Shown: positions 11,052 to 25,900, counted from the first letter of the stretch. The stretch is 64,000 nt of DNA from Andrena cerasifolii (GCF_050908995.1 NC_135122.1:13246501-13310500), one strand, 5' to 3'. Notes: a model not told the origin generated them from the sequence alone. Numbers and translations: made by a program.

Positions 11052-14000
11052 AGTTCGACAGAGGGAGGATCAACTAACGAGGAAGCAAGGAAGCGAGTGG
11101 GGGTGAGCGTAAGCGCGACGGGGGTAATAGCTGGAAGCGTGAATGGGAGTGGAACAGGGACAGCGGCCGGCAGGCCAGTCGATGGAGAGAGAAGGGTGGC
11201 TCGAGTGATCCTTGCGCGGTATGGGGTTTGCATGCCTAGTTGACGTCTCCTCAGTATCGTCCTACCTTTCGTCCGCGACGCAACCCCATCGTGCTTGTCG
11301 TACGCGCGTGCTACAGTCCACTCTGGTGTGCCCCGGCCTGCCGGTATAGATCCTTCTGCACGTAAAACCGTTCGGCGGGCTCGCGGCCAGTGATACGCGG
11401 TCCGAGGAGGGCGAGAGCTTGTTCCGGTCGCCGGTGATGTGTGCTTCTTCGTATTCGTAAATAATCGCCCGTAGCAAGTCGAGGAAGTGTGCCCTTGGGG
11501 GTGGACTCGAGTGATCGAACGTCACGTATGTATAGTTCTTGATTTTATAGATCCTAACGGGGTTTCGGGAGATCGACCTCTCATGGTCCCTTGATTACCG
11601 TTGTCGCTGCGGCACGATAATCGCGGGAGATAGGGGTGCGTGCCTCTCCAACGGGGTGGGGAAAGCATTTCGCGGAAGGGGCGGCGTTGCTGACACGCGG
11701 GCAACGCGGGATAGTAAATAAGCAATCGTAATAAGCAATACCATTATGCGTCGTCGATGAATAGTTCGTCCTCCTCGTTTCAAGTGTGTAGAAGTAAGTT
11801 CAATGTACTTTGCGCGCTGTTTACGCTGTTCCCTGGTTAGGATGGTAAAGCGACGGAGTTCGAAGGTGATAGAATACGATCCTATTGAATCACTGATAAT
11901 ACCTGATAGTAATTAGCTTCGCCCTGTAATTTATGCGCGTACAGCGGGGTAATTTGTGCGGTCGATATAAACGGTAATTTTCCGGAGATCGTTTCGCTAA
12001 AACTCCGATGTTTATCCACGGTTAGTTCTCTTTCGACCAGGCTCGCAGTTTCTTTGATAGAAGGTTTTTCACGAGTGGGATTTATCGTTCTTGGATACAT
12101 CGTCGCGGTGGATTTTGATCTGTGGGAACGATAAGGAAGAATATGTATATATCGTAGAACTGTTGTATATTATAAAAGAATACTTGTAAAACCAATGGCA
12201 GGTAGTAGCGAGTAGTGCGGCACGTTCCTCGGCTACGTTGAATGTCATTTGAAGCGCACAAAAAACCTTCGATTCTGGAACGCGAACGTGTCATCGACTC
12301 GGAGAACTTTGAACGTATGAGAGATGAAAGAAAATGTACCGCCAAATTATAAGAATACATGATATTAATGATACGAAATACGATTTAATCTGCGAGCCCT
12401 ATTCCTTTCACATTCTCAATGTAATTCATTGCCGCTTCTCCTGTCACTCCTGTTTCGTAAATTGGACGGGATCACCTTCAAACGTCGAGCTTCCGAGCGC
12501 AAAGAAACTAGAAGCAAATTCGCATATTGTTAAAGGAACCTTAGGTAGATGCTAGAGAAAAAGCAAAGTGCCGTAAACGATATCCTTGTGTCAGGATGTT
12601 AAATGGGTCGTTCACCTCTCGTTATGGCACCGATTAACTCCGTGACCTTTTGTCGTGGCACACTCAGGCCCTTTTACCGAGATCCCACACGGCCCTGCAA
12701 TTTCCACCGAAATACACATTTTACTTCTTAGCCAACAGAGTTATCGCTCACACCATTCGACTTTCCTCCGTGGCTGCTTCAACCAGATATTAATTTGCCA
12801 GCAGTTTCATTTACTCGAAAGCTGGGAATCAAGAACGTTAAAGCCATCTGACTTTCGATTTAAAAATGATTCCATTTGATTGCTCCCGAGAGCTTTTCCA
12901 AACGAAGAACAGGATCTCCCAAAGAATCGAATTTTCATGGAAAATTGAAAAGCCTCTGACCCCGTTTTCGCAGGTATGATGTAAATAGCACTTTAAACGC
13001 TGGAACAATACGGCTCCTCCGAAACAATATAATTATGACGGTGATTAATTAAACATAAAGAAAAGGGGGTTCCCATGGTCGACATTGCGTTGCATCTCAC
13101 GATGGAAGGGAACAACACTTCTACGGTGTCAGCCTCTTGGCAACGTCACGCACGTCAGAGCCTATAAATCCGCGAGACACCTACGCTTCCGAGTTCCGGT
13201 TTCCACGCGTAAAGCTAAATCCATTTTTCTTCTCCTCTAACGTTATATTCGCCGGGCGCGCGGTGAAAGCCCCCGCAGCTATGGATTAATAACGTAAGAT
13301 GCGTTACTGCCTAGCACGGATAGCTTTTATTATCATCCGAAGACGTAACGCTTTACGTCTTCCTGAGAAACCGGCCTGAGCCTTCGGAACAGATTACGCG
13401 GAAAAAGCATCGATGCTGGCGGTGAGAAAACCGCAGACGGTTCGATTGAAATACGAAGCATCTGGAAGGCGAGCTTTTCCAAACCATGCTTCCGATCCCT
13501 GAACCTTTCGGTTGCCTGTACTTTCAGGAAAAATGGTAATCCCACTGTCGGATGCGTGAACGGCCTGAGAATACCGGGGCCCTTTTGGCAGAAAATGTAT
13601 AATTAGATCCCTCGTTCTTTTCTACCATCTCCCCTTCTTCGTCGCTAAAATTGACAGAGCTATGTGGAATTTTGTGAATCGATGTTGAACGCGACAGGAT
13701 CTATAAATGAAATTAATTTCGCTGAATAACTTATTGCACAAGTCCCATTATAATAGGTAATGTAACTACAAAGGAGAGATACATCAAATTGTCAAGTATC
13801 ACAGACAGTTTTACTACAACTTCCCTGTGTATTAAAAAAAAAAAGAACTTCGTAACGTTTGTAGATATTTCCCTCGAAGCTGGCTTGTGACACTGAGGCA
13901 GCCCCTTCTTGCATCCGACAGTAGAATTCCCGCCAGCTACGTTCCGCGGGGCAGAGTTGCGCAAAATATCGGGTCGCAGGATAACATCGTACGCCTGCAA

Positions 14001-15521
14001 CGTCTGATCTTCTCAGGGTGCAATAATTCAGACAATGTCATAATTATAATGCGCTCGGAAGGAATTGACGTTGAACGACAAGAGATAGGAGCCTCGTCGC
14101 TCGTCCTTCTAGTCTACCCTAATTTCTTTCCCCGCTGAATACGATGTTTCATAAGTATCCTGGAAAATGATCCTCTCGCTGCTTTATGATTAAGCCTGTA
14201 ATGGATAATCGCGGCGGCATGGGGGAGCCGCGATAGCATCGCGGAGATCCTTTCAGAAAGTCCCGGCGTGTGTACCGGTAGCACGTGTGTTGTTCGTAAT
14301 TCCACTTATGTCATAGTCCCTCCTCCGCGCCGCTGCTGGAGCGGCCACCCTCCTTCGCCGCCGTTAGCACGCGAGAAAACGCGAGGACAATCGGCGTTTC
14401 TCTGTGCTGAAAAAGAGACGAGAGAAGCGAGGTCGCGGAGGAGCGACTCGCAATCGCGATGCGCGAGGAGAGGCCGAGTGTGTCCCGCGAGGTCGCAGGT
14501 AGCCAGACGTGTGCTACGGCAGCCGATGTTCTTGCGGCGAAAGTGGGCTCGTCTTCCGGATCAACGGCTGCTCGATAAATCGTACGAGTCGCTCGCCTCG
14601 CTTCCGTCTCGGAGCAATGATGCGAGGATGCGCGCGATAGAAACAGCGGCAAGCAACAAGCTGCGAACCGAGCCTACCAGAGTGCAACCAGAGCGAACGA
14701 TAAAACAAAAATAAAAAAAATAAAAGCTGCACGCGACAACGCAATACCCAGATTCCGCGAGCATCCCGAACGCTCGCGTAAAATACTAAAGTCTTGCCAA
14801 TGCCTGTAGAAACACTTCCCTCGCAACGTCCCCTCCCCCGTTTCGTTACAGTAACCGTCCCCTGTAATTGGTATTCGCCAATCTTGGGAGCGCTCGCATC
14901 TTTGTCAATTCCACCCCTCCTAGGGCGAGGGAATCTCGAAACGCGGATCTGCCGAGTTACTCCTAGCTATTTATTATCGGGATAAAAAGAGATTTGCGGG
15001 GAACCGCGTCTTCCACCGGCGTGCACGGTAATCATAGCGTCACTTTGTTTCACCATTCCCCGGGCCTGAGGCGAATAATTCCGACTGGAATTATACGCCG
15101 AGGAGGGCCCCGCCAGCGCTGACGCGGGGCGGATATTGCCGGGCGCGCGGCCTCGCCGCGACACGACTTTTCGGTTAAACGTCGGATTGCGACGGGTCGC
15201 GACGCTCGCAATCATCCGAGATCCACGAGCCGTCCCCTGCATGGCTCAATATCGGCTTATAACCGCTTTCTAGGATCTTCTTGCCGGGCACGGTAATCAG
15301 ATTCGTTCCTCCTCGTGATATCTCGACGATCTTCCGCGCCGGCAGAGGCGTCGGTGAGTGGCCCCGGATGACCTTTCTTCTGCAGTCGGGACCGGTAAAC
15401 GCGGGCGGATTCTCCCTGGCTTAGGGTCAGCGCCGACACGATGCCGCGGCTCCGCGACGGTAGGAGGTCCGTACTTCCGCTTCTCTCACCGAGTCTCGGC
15501 TTGTCTTCCCGTCACCAACAG

Positions 15522-15552
15522 AGTAAGAGAGAGAGAGAGAGAGAGGGAGGGA
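15522..15552. repeat. GA dinucleotide repeat
   Basis: Near-perfect (GA)n tract followed by a GGGA-rich degenerate end. Confidence 0.8.
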
Positions 15553-16339
15553 GAGGCTACGACCGAAAGGCTCTCGTATGTGTCGGACTTATATTCGTGA
15601 ACAGGATGTTTCATAAGGCGCCTGCTCTATAACGATCGCGCGTCGAGCGTTTCCTGTACCGAAAATACGGTGCTACTTCATTTTCTCACGCCGCTCATCC
15701 GCGACCGGCGCGCGGTACCGCTCGAAAAGCAGCCACTTTGTAAATTTCCTCCTCGGCAAAGTGCGAATAACGATCATGGGATAGCGGTAGCGATTAAGTT
15801 GGAACGCTTTCGTTAATTCGATGCGAGAAGTAAAGTGTATTGAATCCAGCAGATCGAGGCGCTCGAAAGTAGGTTGCGGATGGTCGCGGTGGATGTTGTT
15901 GCGGGGGATTTAGGGTAAATATGGAATGAATGCGACGCGTTTGGGAAATTGATACGAACAGGAGGGTAGATAGAGGCAGAGATAGGGCGGTCGCTCTCGT
16001 TGCTGGCACGTTTCGAGGATCTCTTCGATTTACATTCGCGGTGCGCCGTGTCACCGGAAAAGAAGGGTGCTTTATCAAGATGGAATAGAGGAGAAACACG
16101 GTGCCAAATAATTCAGTATGAAAGGATTATGGCACCGAAAGTCAGTCACGAAGGGAACGACCAGTTACACGAACTCTCCCATAATGAATACAATGCTTTA
16201 CGTAAGATGGCACCCGCACATGGGAAGAGGCTTCGAAAAAACATGATTCTTCTTCAACGAGGCCTGTAACAACGTAAAGCGCGGATGGGCGGTGTTAAAA
16301 ATTGCAACCGCGTAACAGATACAGCTGGGTGTAAAGAAA

Positions 16340-17008
16340 CGTATGAGCCACGTCCAAACGAATAGCTGAAAAATTTAGTCTCACTGATTCTCCGATAACA
16401 CGAAGAAAAATTTGTTTTAATCCATCGCACGTAAATACTTTCCTACGCGAGGCTATTGTTTTGAAAACGCGTGCGTGCGGACTGACCATGGGACACGTGC
16501 AGTTCCAAGCGGTATGCACTATCGTAAGTTTTATTTTTTTGTTAACGGTTCCCAAAATCTCTCCACTTTTTTGAGAAAGGCATTTATTGGTTGAAGACTT
16601 AACGAATCGAATGGTACTTTTTTCAAGCTGGACAGTGGGTGGGAACGACGTCAAATCGAGCCTTGAAACTTTGACATCGATTAATGTTAAGTTCATTAAC
16701 AATAAACAAAATATTCTATATATAGTTTGAGAAAGCATTCCTTCAGCTTTAAAATGAGCCCAAGATGGTGGCATTATCTTTAAAAATGACCGAGATATTA
16801 CAGTTTAAGTGATGACGCGTCAGCCGATTTTGTTTACATTTTCGAAACGTTAACATTAAATATTTCGAAAACTATTTGACATAGGCCGTTGAAATTGAGT
16901 ATACTTCGTTTTTGCAAGGTTATCGACAAATGCTGTAATTTTGAAGAGAATCGGTGAAACTAAATTTAATTTTTCACCTATTCGTTTGGACGTGGATTAG
17001 CTCGTATG
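16340..17008. mobile_element. Inverted-repeat DNA element, about 670 bp
   Basis: The left arm (16340-16394, CGTATGAGCCACGTCCAAAC then GAATAGCTGAAAAATTTAGT and TCACTGATTCTC) is matched as reverse complement by the right arm (about 16935-17008). The order of blocks is the same in both arms with a few indels. The interior is AT-rich and has no convincing transposase. The exact ends and target duplication could not be fixed, so the family is unknown. Confidence 0.65.
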
Positions 17009-18771
17009 GGTAGTTCGGAGCGTTCTCCTTGCCCCGAGATGAAATTACGCAGAGAATTAGTCAGCGCGAATGAAGCTGCAAATTGCTTCGCGGGCAATGA
17101 CGTTACCGCGTCGGAAAACAAAAAAAAAAAAAAAAAAACGAACGGGAAACAGTGAGCTTAGCCGATTTGTTTTCTTGCCTTCCGGAGTTACAAATGAGAA
17201 AAGAGAATTTCATGCTTTTAACCGTAATAAAATGCGCTGAGAAATGCCGCAGCTGATCCACATAATTAACTTCGCCGTTGCTCGCCTCGTTGAAGCTGAA
17301 CGAATGATAGAGCAGAGAGATCTTATTACCCGTTTCAATATCACGGGTAGCTTGAACAGTAGGAGCCCAGATTTCCATAAACATCTCGGGATCTGAATAA
17401 CAATACTCGCCAGCGAAACAGGAGCCTACGTGGCTTAATCTAATCGTTAAGCAAGCGATAGAAAACTCACGTAGGTACCTCTTAAATTCAAGCCGGCAAA
17501 TGGTCGTGCAAGTTCGCTGCAAGATAGCCATTAAATGATTTCGACATCTTGATAAGGTAACCGAGCACAGCCTCCCAGCCGGCGCAGCTGAGCCTGTTAC
17601 CCCGATGCACGGTTTTAACTAAGGATAATGGTTATAGAGCAACTGCCTTGAATCACATTCGAGAGGCGCAGACGCAACGTCCAAAGGGCCATCGGCGTGA
17701 ATTTCCCCCGCGAAAAACTGCCCGCACTTATCGGCGATTCGACTTTGCGTCACTCCGCATGGGATCCCGCTAATAAAGGCCCCCATTCAACCAGCGAGTT
17801 ACAATCCAGCCGGCGCGGCGTACGATCTTGCCGTTCCCACTTTCCCGACTCAGGCCTCATTGGGAAAAGTAATCTGTTCCTCCCGACACGCAACTAGTCT
17901 GGCCGATAATAATCCGGTGACTCGATCCGTTTGCCCGTTCATCGGATCGTTACCCTTGCACGATGCTCCCGTGCCGTACCATTGAATCTCAGGCCGAGCA
18001 AAGGTGAATAAACGAGCCGGAAAGGATTGATCATCTGTTTTCGCGACTTTCGATCGCGATTATAGGGGGGCCCCCATCGCGTGTAAATCGCGCGCGCGCG
18101 CAATTAAACGCGGGAGGAATTATTGTCTTTGCTGCTCGGTGGATGTGTAAGAGGACGGCCCGGCGAGCAGCATCTGGGAATAATTAAACGAGCTGTCGTA
18201 ATTTCCGGATTCCTTTCGTTTCTTCTCCGTCAGGTCTCGGTGCACGCGCTGGATCGTCGACCCGGGCAGAAATTTTTCCGCGGCCACTTTCGCGCCCGCC
18301 CTGCTGCCCCCCGCGGGCGATAACCAATTCGGCCGGCGTCGCTCGGGAGAAGCAGAAGGTTACCGGTTACTCCTGAAATAATTGCCTCCTTCGAATTAGC
18401 ATTACAAAAGAGGAAGGCGGCGGTACGTATGCGAGTACGCGCTCGTTAAGACGCCAAGTTTTGTTTCGCTATCTGCCGGCCTATTGTTTCGACATCGCTC
18501 TATCCGCCAGGGCCCTGTGCGGCAAGCTCCCCTTCTCCGTCGCCGGAGCCATCGGGACCGATTACTGGAAAATCGAGGTACCCCTTATTACGGGCACAGG
18601 CACAATATATTTCCCTCGACGAGCCGCCAGATTACGATGGTTAGGGATCATCGCGGAGGGGGCCGTAATCGTCCTGGGACCCGCGGACTCGTCCCGTACC
18701 GCAGGGATGAGCAGAAATTGCTCTTCGATTCTGTCCCTCGTATTCCGTTTCATTTCGCAAACGATTAAGAC

Positions 18772-18866
18772 TGCCTGAAATACAATGGGAACGATTTGTG
18801 GCATTTTTATTCGGTAAGCAGCTTTCTCCGCGGTTTAAGAGTTGCTGCGGACGGTAAGATCGAAGT
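18772..18866. repeat. Dispersed repeat shared with 32696-32800
   Basis: The stretch CCTGAAATACAATGGGAAC, then TTTTATTCGGTAAGCAG, then GTTTAAGAGTTGCTGC, then GGTAAGATCGAAGTA recurs at 32696-32800 with about 75-80% identity by eye. It has no coding potential that I can see. Most likely a fragment of an interspersed repeat. Confidence 0.6.
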
Positions 18867-19975
18867 ACACGCTCGGTGCTAAGGGACATAGAATCAGGAA
18901 CAGGAGGATTCGATCGTTTAATAGCTGGAGCCTCGTTGCGACGAGTCAAAGCTCGCGCGCATCTCGATGCCCAATAAGCGAAATAAGAGTTCGAATTGAA
19001 TCGTATGCTCGACACGACCGCGGGGGCCCGCGATGGCCGATAGCGGAATCAATTCCCGGGGAGATGCTAATAGCCGGGGGGTAAATAAAAGAGATGAACG
19101 ACACCGATCGTTGAATCATATCGAATCACGCCGAGTGTAGCCGGCCGAGAGTGAAAGTACGTCATTATAATACTCATCGCGGTTCGCCCGAAAGGATTAA
19201 CCATAAATTGCGAGTCGCATCAAATGCCAACTGCCAAGCTAATGACTACCGTAATCATTTTGAAAGTCCGGTAAATCGGTGAACCGTGAGAATGAACAAG
19301 ATGTTCCCTACCGTCTTCGCCGGTTGCGTCATGCCCCGTTACGGCGCGGAGCAGCTATCCGCTCTTCCGACAAACGGGGCCCCTCAGCGGCGGGTGTCCG
19401 ATTGAATGTCACCGAGCCACGGACACCGGGGCCCGTGCGCGAACGTGACGTTTTCTCATGGAAACCCCATTACCACGGCCAGCCGTTTGATTAGGACAAT
19501 CGATTTCACGGGTAATCATAGTGAACATCCCCGCCGGCGCATTATCGCGATTCAACCGAGGCCGATTCCCTGGCCATCCTTGTTAATGGTCCATGGAACG
19601 CTGGGGACAGAGGGTGACGATGTTGAAATGCCCCGCGAGCGTCAACAGTTCATTATAGCCGTTTCGTCGTAGATTCGTTCTGTTACTGTACCGTGATTAT
19701 AATTTAAATGCTACCTGTCGGGGACTTTTGTAGCTCGCGAAGGCTTGGTAAAAGCTGATAAGGGGATGATGCCTATTCCAATTCCTTTCGTTTAATTAGA
19801 AACGTACTGGTGTGATTTTAATGGTGCGTTTGTGTTGAAGTGAGATCGATTACTAGGCCATTCTTCGTGTCAGGTATCCATGAGTGCTCGTTAGTTCTCC
19901 TTCGGTGAAGTTAATCGAGAAGATATTGGTGTTAATGGGAGATTAATTGTGTATCTTTCGTTTTGTTATAGAATC

Positions 19976-22900
19976 ATGCACAAGGATTTATCGAGAATGG
20001 CTTACCTTGAAATAATCATATTTTTGTGTAAGTATGGCGGTATTATTTAAGGCGTCATTCCGGTTAGATCGGTTGAAAAAATCGATTTTTTTTAACAGTT
20101 TTCGAAAGTACATATCCTCAAGAGGCATGAATTTTTAAACATGTCATCAAGACCGCTTTCAAAGGCATTTGAAATGCAATTATTTAATTACTTTGATATT
20201 TTTCATTTACCGTAGAAATGCAGTTTAATAAACAGAAAAAAGTTTTAGGCCTTTACTATAATTATTTTCGTCGCAATAAATTCCTGAGAATCGCTGAATT
20301 TATCGGCGCGCTAACTGGAATGACTCCTTAATCGTTGAAAGAAGTTTAATTTAATTCTACGAAGCTACGCGAACGTTATCGTCTCTAGAATTTCGGGCGT
20401 TGACGTGTCATTCATTTTTGCAGGTTCAGCAGTTAGTTTCATGCCCAGCTCCTGCAAGGCAGAGGTGATTATTATGTCTACTCATTTACGTCGCCGCCTT
20501 AGAGCGTCGCGTAAACATTTCCTGCTAGAATATAATGGAACGAGATGAATGAATGCGTTGCACGGCTCTGCAGTGAATGTTGGACTTTGTCATGAATCGT
20601 TTTCCCTTTCCAGTCGGAGAATAGCAACAAAAGGACGAGCCTGCCGGGGTTGTTATCGGGGCTGGATCTATCGGGCGCAGATCCATCGGCAGAAGAGAAC
20701 GCGGAATCCTTGAGAAGAATCGTAAAAAGATCGGCACCGGAGAAGAATGGCGAGTACCAAGTTTATCAAGGTCCCAATGCTGACTTACTAACGCCGTTAA
20801 CTAACTATTAACCGCTTCTATTATATTCTCTAAAATACTTTCTTCGCCTTTCCTTTCCCAGTCTTCTTCGGCAACGCGGATCTTCTCAAGGAATGGCTCA
20901 AAGGAGCGGGTATTATTATTAATACTGTACAAGTACTGCATCGACCACTTTCTCTTCCAGCTTCCTACCGCGCGTAGAGCAAAGCGCGTGCATCTAGTTA
21001 AGTAGTATTCTTTTGAAACCGATCGACGCGACAACCCGATCCCCCGATCGCTAGGGTAATCGATAGCGATCGACGGGAAAAAGGAAAACGTTGAGGAAAA
21101 TCAAGGAACGAATCTGTACTACCTCCTCTATTTCATCTAGTTCAAAGTTTCAGAAGAATACCATTTTACGCCATTATGTATAATACGCGTAAAGTGGCGT
21201 AAAGTGAACTTCCATTCGAGAAGGTTTCGTTTGCATGCGCACAACGAGCTTGCATGGAAATTAAGGCATTCCTCGGTGCTTGTTTCTCGAACCTCGCCCG
21301 CGCTGTGAGACCTTAGGAAACACGTAGGAAGTAGGAGCTCCGCTGAGGAAAAGCGGTGGCACCGGATGATTATCGAGTGGAGATGATCTAGTCGTTTAAA
21401 AGAACGCATGCTTTGTTGTTAGGCGTGACAGGACAACCCGGAGTAGACTTCCCGGCTCTGACAACGATTCCGGCTACATCGTTCAGTTGCCGCGGCTTGA
21501 AAGGTGGTTACTACGCGGACCTGGAGACAAATTGTCAAGTAAGTAATAAATGGCCCTGATAGCTCTTGCTCGGCGTAATTGCTGCCGTCGCGTAGAAGAT
21601 TCATAGTCGGATATGTAATCAGGGGAAGGTTGAAGAGTACTCTGCGCGCAGGCACGAGGATTTTTATATTAAAACGCTTGGGATTGTGCGTGCCCGCGGG
21701 AAACGGAAGAAGAAGAACGCCTGCGATCTTGACATATCGTTGCAGGTATTCCACATCTGCGACAACGGCAGGAAAATATCCTTCCTCTGCCCGAACGGCA
21801 CCATCTTCCAGCAATCGCAGCTGATTTGCGATTGGTGGTTCAAGGTGGACTGCAGCAAATCCACGGAACTGTACGAGCAGAGTAGCGAGCAGCTGCTCGA
21901 GGAGGAACGGAGGCGAGCGGAGTCAAGGAGATCGAGATTGGACTATCAGCAATCGGTGGACGCGGGCGGGCAGCAGGACTACTACGACGTTCAGAATCTC
22001 AGCTACGACGGCAAGCAGAACGGGCGAGTGAAGACGTACGAGGAGCCGCCGTTAGAGAATCAGGTGCAGGCCAATCAGGATCGAATAAAGACCTCTCGTT
22101 ACTTCGACTCCGGTAACAATTTCAGCCAGGAGTCGAACGGACAAAGGGACGGCAACCAATTGTACAGCAACGGCTTCCAAACGAGCCAGGCACCGAACAC
22201 GAAGCAGCAATTCAATCAGTTCACAAGGAACACCGACGAAGGGAGCGTGAACAAGTACCCAACCACCCAGGATTACTTCAGCACCCCGAAGAAGGCGCAG
22301 AATTATCACGCCACCAACCGGAACGCGAACAGCCAGCGGGACGAAAAGGGAGCGCGGAAGAGATTGAAGTTTAAAAGCTCCGCGAGGAATATATCGACGC
22401 CTACCGCCCCGCAAAGGGTCACCCCGTCTTATATGGAGTCTACGACGTTCAGGGCCGGTAATACCAGCCCGATAAAGGAGGCCCAGCAGTTTGCCGAGAG
22501 CGCGGCGTTTGTCAGCAATCGTGGGAATAGGTTCAATGAAAACACCGGCAATTCGCATCAGTATTACTATCAGTTGTACCAGAATCGCGACGCCACGACT
22601 AGAAGCCCTGACTACGACCCCGTAGGCGCGACCACTTCTAGAGGCGACAGCTATTCCACCCAGAGGAACGATTACTCCTCGTTTACGAGCACCACGTACA
22701 CCCCGCTCGAATCGACGACGCAGTACGTAACGACCACGATAACCCCTCCTTGTAACGACGACGTTACTGCGGAGAGTACCGCTGCGACGTATCCTTCGAC
22801 GACTCCTGACGTTCCATCCACGGATCCTGACGTACCACCGAATAGCAGTTACGATTACAGGGGGAACGGCAGGAGTACCGCGGGGATTCGAAACACCTTC

Positions 22901-25900
22901 CCTACGACGAGTTATTATAACAGCTTTGATAATAGAAACACCAACAGAAATTCAGGAACAGAGGCGCCTCCGACCACCACTCGTTCCTATACAACCACGG
23001 AGGGTTATCGTGAAAATAGCGTCACACCGAATTTTCTGCATCAGAAGTATAGCGCGAGCCAGGTCACTCCTCTGCCTACTTCGTCCGTTCGTGGTAGTAG
23101 CTTCGGCCGAGGCACAGAGAGCCCAACCACGAGGAGTACTTTTGACAGTCAATACAACAGAGTAACGAGCAAGAGTCCCTCCACAGTTACACCCGGCTAT
23201 CGACAAACCTTGGCCAGCACCACCACGGAGAAGCCGTTTAAAACTACCCTTGCTTACCAGCAGAACGTCGTGACAGAGAAAGATTTGAGCCCCTACGACA
23301 GAAGCTTCACATACAAGCAGGGCAAGGTGATGTCCACCCTTGGACCTTACATCCCGTTCACCAAGAATTACGCCTACACTACGACCACCAGCTCAACTTC
23401 CAAGCCCACCCCGTACAGCCCTACCGTGCCCACGTTCACGTCGGCTAGGACCTTGATACCGAAATTGAGGCAGTCCTCGCCAACCACGTCGAGCAAGCTG
23501 AAATCGAGCTCGGCACGGTTCTCGGAGCGGGAGCACGCGTTGGGCATGCTAAGCTCTTTAAAGAATATAGAGAACAATGCCACCAGTCTGTCCGAGAGGC
23601 CGGCGAATGTCTCCAGCGCCCCAGCCCCATCGACTCTGCACTCCCTGGCTCTGTATTTCTCCACAGCCACGGAGAACTTCGACTCCAACGAGACTACCGA
23701 CTCGTCGGTCAGCGTCGAGTCCGAGGATGATGCAGAGAAGTCGATCGTCTCGAGGAACAGCAACGGGACAGCGCAAGTACCATCCGGCCTTCTGACGCAG
23801 CACACCATAAACTCGTACGCCGAATTGTTCAGGCTGAACGACGCTGCCGAGAGCAATAACGTGACGACGGAGGATCGTTTAGATAGCAGCAGCGTCTACG
23901 GCGAAGATTACAACGAGGACCTGGAGCTGCAGCAAAGCGGAGGGTCGTTGGACGATCTTCGAAAGTCGAACAGCAGCCGACTACGAGAGCTGGCTCAGGT
24001 CTTCACTCACGCGTTGTCCGCCTATCTTCTGGATCCAGATACGTTCAAGAGGGTGCTCACAGAGATCAGGCCTACCGAGCCAGCGAGGACGACGACGGAG
24101 CCCGAAGAATGGAAGACTACGACCGCGTATTCGACCGCGCACGAGGATTACACTTCCTCGATTAGAGAGCAGGACGAGGTGCTGGATTTCTCTGACGATG
24201 GCAACGACCTCAGGCAAAAATTGACCACCGTGTATCCTACTACCTTTGAGCCACCCACTACGCTCCAGGATGTTTACGAGACTTTCAACACGTTACCGAG
24301 TACTTACTACACCACTCCCAGAGCGTCTAATCACGAAGCTTACGAGACGAGTCCGAACTCCGTGACCAACTCTTATTTCGATACTTCGGCGCCTCTGACG
24401 GACAACACGTTCGCCGTGGAGCACGGCAGCACCCCGTACGCCAGCGACTCGAGTGTGTTTTACAATCGGAATAACGAGATAGGCAAAGACAACGTTGGAT
24501 CGCCGGTGACCGACAATTACGTTCCGACCGGCGAGACTGGGAGACCGAATCGAGTGGGTGGCTTCCAAAATAACAGCGTCACGATCGTCACTGAGCCTTA
24601 CAGAGGGGACAAGCTGTTCGTTACTACTCCTTTAAGCGACAACTACGTGGTCTCGCCGACGCCCTCTCCGCCGTCGTTGCTCCTGCACATGGTCACTTAC
24701 AGCTGGAACAAGAAGCCCACGAGCAAGAAACCAGAGCAGCAGCTCACTCCCCCGTTCTTCGAGAGTTACTTGGAAACGATACGACGTGAGAACGAGAGGA
24801 TATCCCAGTCTCTGAATCCCGAGAGCTATCCCAGCACCCCTATGTCCGTCCAGAGTGCACGCTCCACGACTTTCGGCCCCTCTAAGAGCTACGAGACGCC
24901 CAGCAATCAGCCCCACAAAGCCCAGCACCACAAGGCATCGCTGTTCGAGCCGAAATCCAACGCAGCCTCTATCCCCACGTCGCGAACTAGTTACATGAAG
25001 TTCAGGAGCGGTTACAACCGCGTGGACGAGCACAATATCCAGTCGACCGAGGATTCGCCGAACGGAACGCCCAAGGCGCTAGACTTCGGTACAACGAATA
25101 TCGTGGATACCACACCTTGCTCTCACACCGAATCTAGCGACTCGTTCGAGAGCGTCAGTGACAAGGAGGACCTGAAGATGCTGAGCAACGATCACTGGAC
25201 GTCGTCGCCCGCCGTGACGCACCTTTGGGAGACCTCCGTCTTCGTCGATCCTCAGCGGATCAATCACGGTTTGGAGTCAGATCCCAGCTCAACAATCCCC
25301 ATAGGTCTGGACAGCGTAACGGGCAGCCACGAAAGTTTCGACTACGCGAGTACACCTTCCCTGCACGAGGACTCATCCGGCAGCTCGGAAGACTTGTCCA
25401 TCAACGAATCGGACCTACCTTTCCCACAAAATAGGCTATCAAGGGACAAAGACTCGCCCACGACCTTCTCCTTGCTCCCGACTTCCTTCTCCATCGAGAA
25501 CACCGTGACCCCGAAACCGCTGATCACCACGCGCTCCAGCATCACCACCACCATAACGTCCTCCGTCACGTCCACCTTGCCTCGAGATGGTGCAGTGTCC
25601 TCGCCGCCGTACCCAGTCGAATCTAGCTCGAACGGGACGGAGAACGAGATCGCGGAGAAACTGTTCGGCAAATTAAACGCGACTAGCAGCAACACCTTGA
25701 TGAGGGTGATGAAGCAGGCGGACAATAACGAGACCGTAAGGCAGCTGGTTCTGCTGCTGGTCAGACACTGCAGCGACCCGGTGAACAAAACGTTGGAGCG
25801 GGAGAAGGAGGAGCTGTTGAACGCGCTTCTTAAACTACCTGTAAACGAATTCTCGTCGGAGGAGTCGAGAGGCGTCGTGGCTGGTATCAATCAGCTCACC

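Larger units (their letters stand above)
7421..19975. other. Gene-poor CpG-rich region upstream of the chitin-binding gene
   Basis: About 12.5 kb in which I recognise no protein-coding gene, tRNA or rRNA. Open frames here are short or GC-driven and show no domains. Contents that can be named are a GA/GAGC-rich tract near 11009-11051, a GA tract near 15522-15550, an A-run near 17110-17139, an inverted-repeat element at 16340-17008 and a dispersed repeat at 18772-18866. A very CpG-rich stretch at 14300-14740 could be a promoter or 5' untranslated exon of the downstream gene, whose exon at 19971 is preceded by a good splice acceptor (TTTTGTTATAG), implying a non-coding exon somewhere upstream. 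Confidence 0.5.

Noticed and set aside
10622..11243. Overlapping open frames on both strands, Arg/Ser/Gly-rich
   Set aside because: Caused by CpG-rich sequence and the GA/GAGC repeat; both strands are open, which is typical of compositional bias.
14268..14714. 148-codon Arg-rich plus-strand open frame
   Set aside because: CpG-rich DNA with open frames on both strands; more likely a promoter or untranslated exon.
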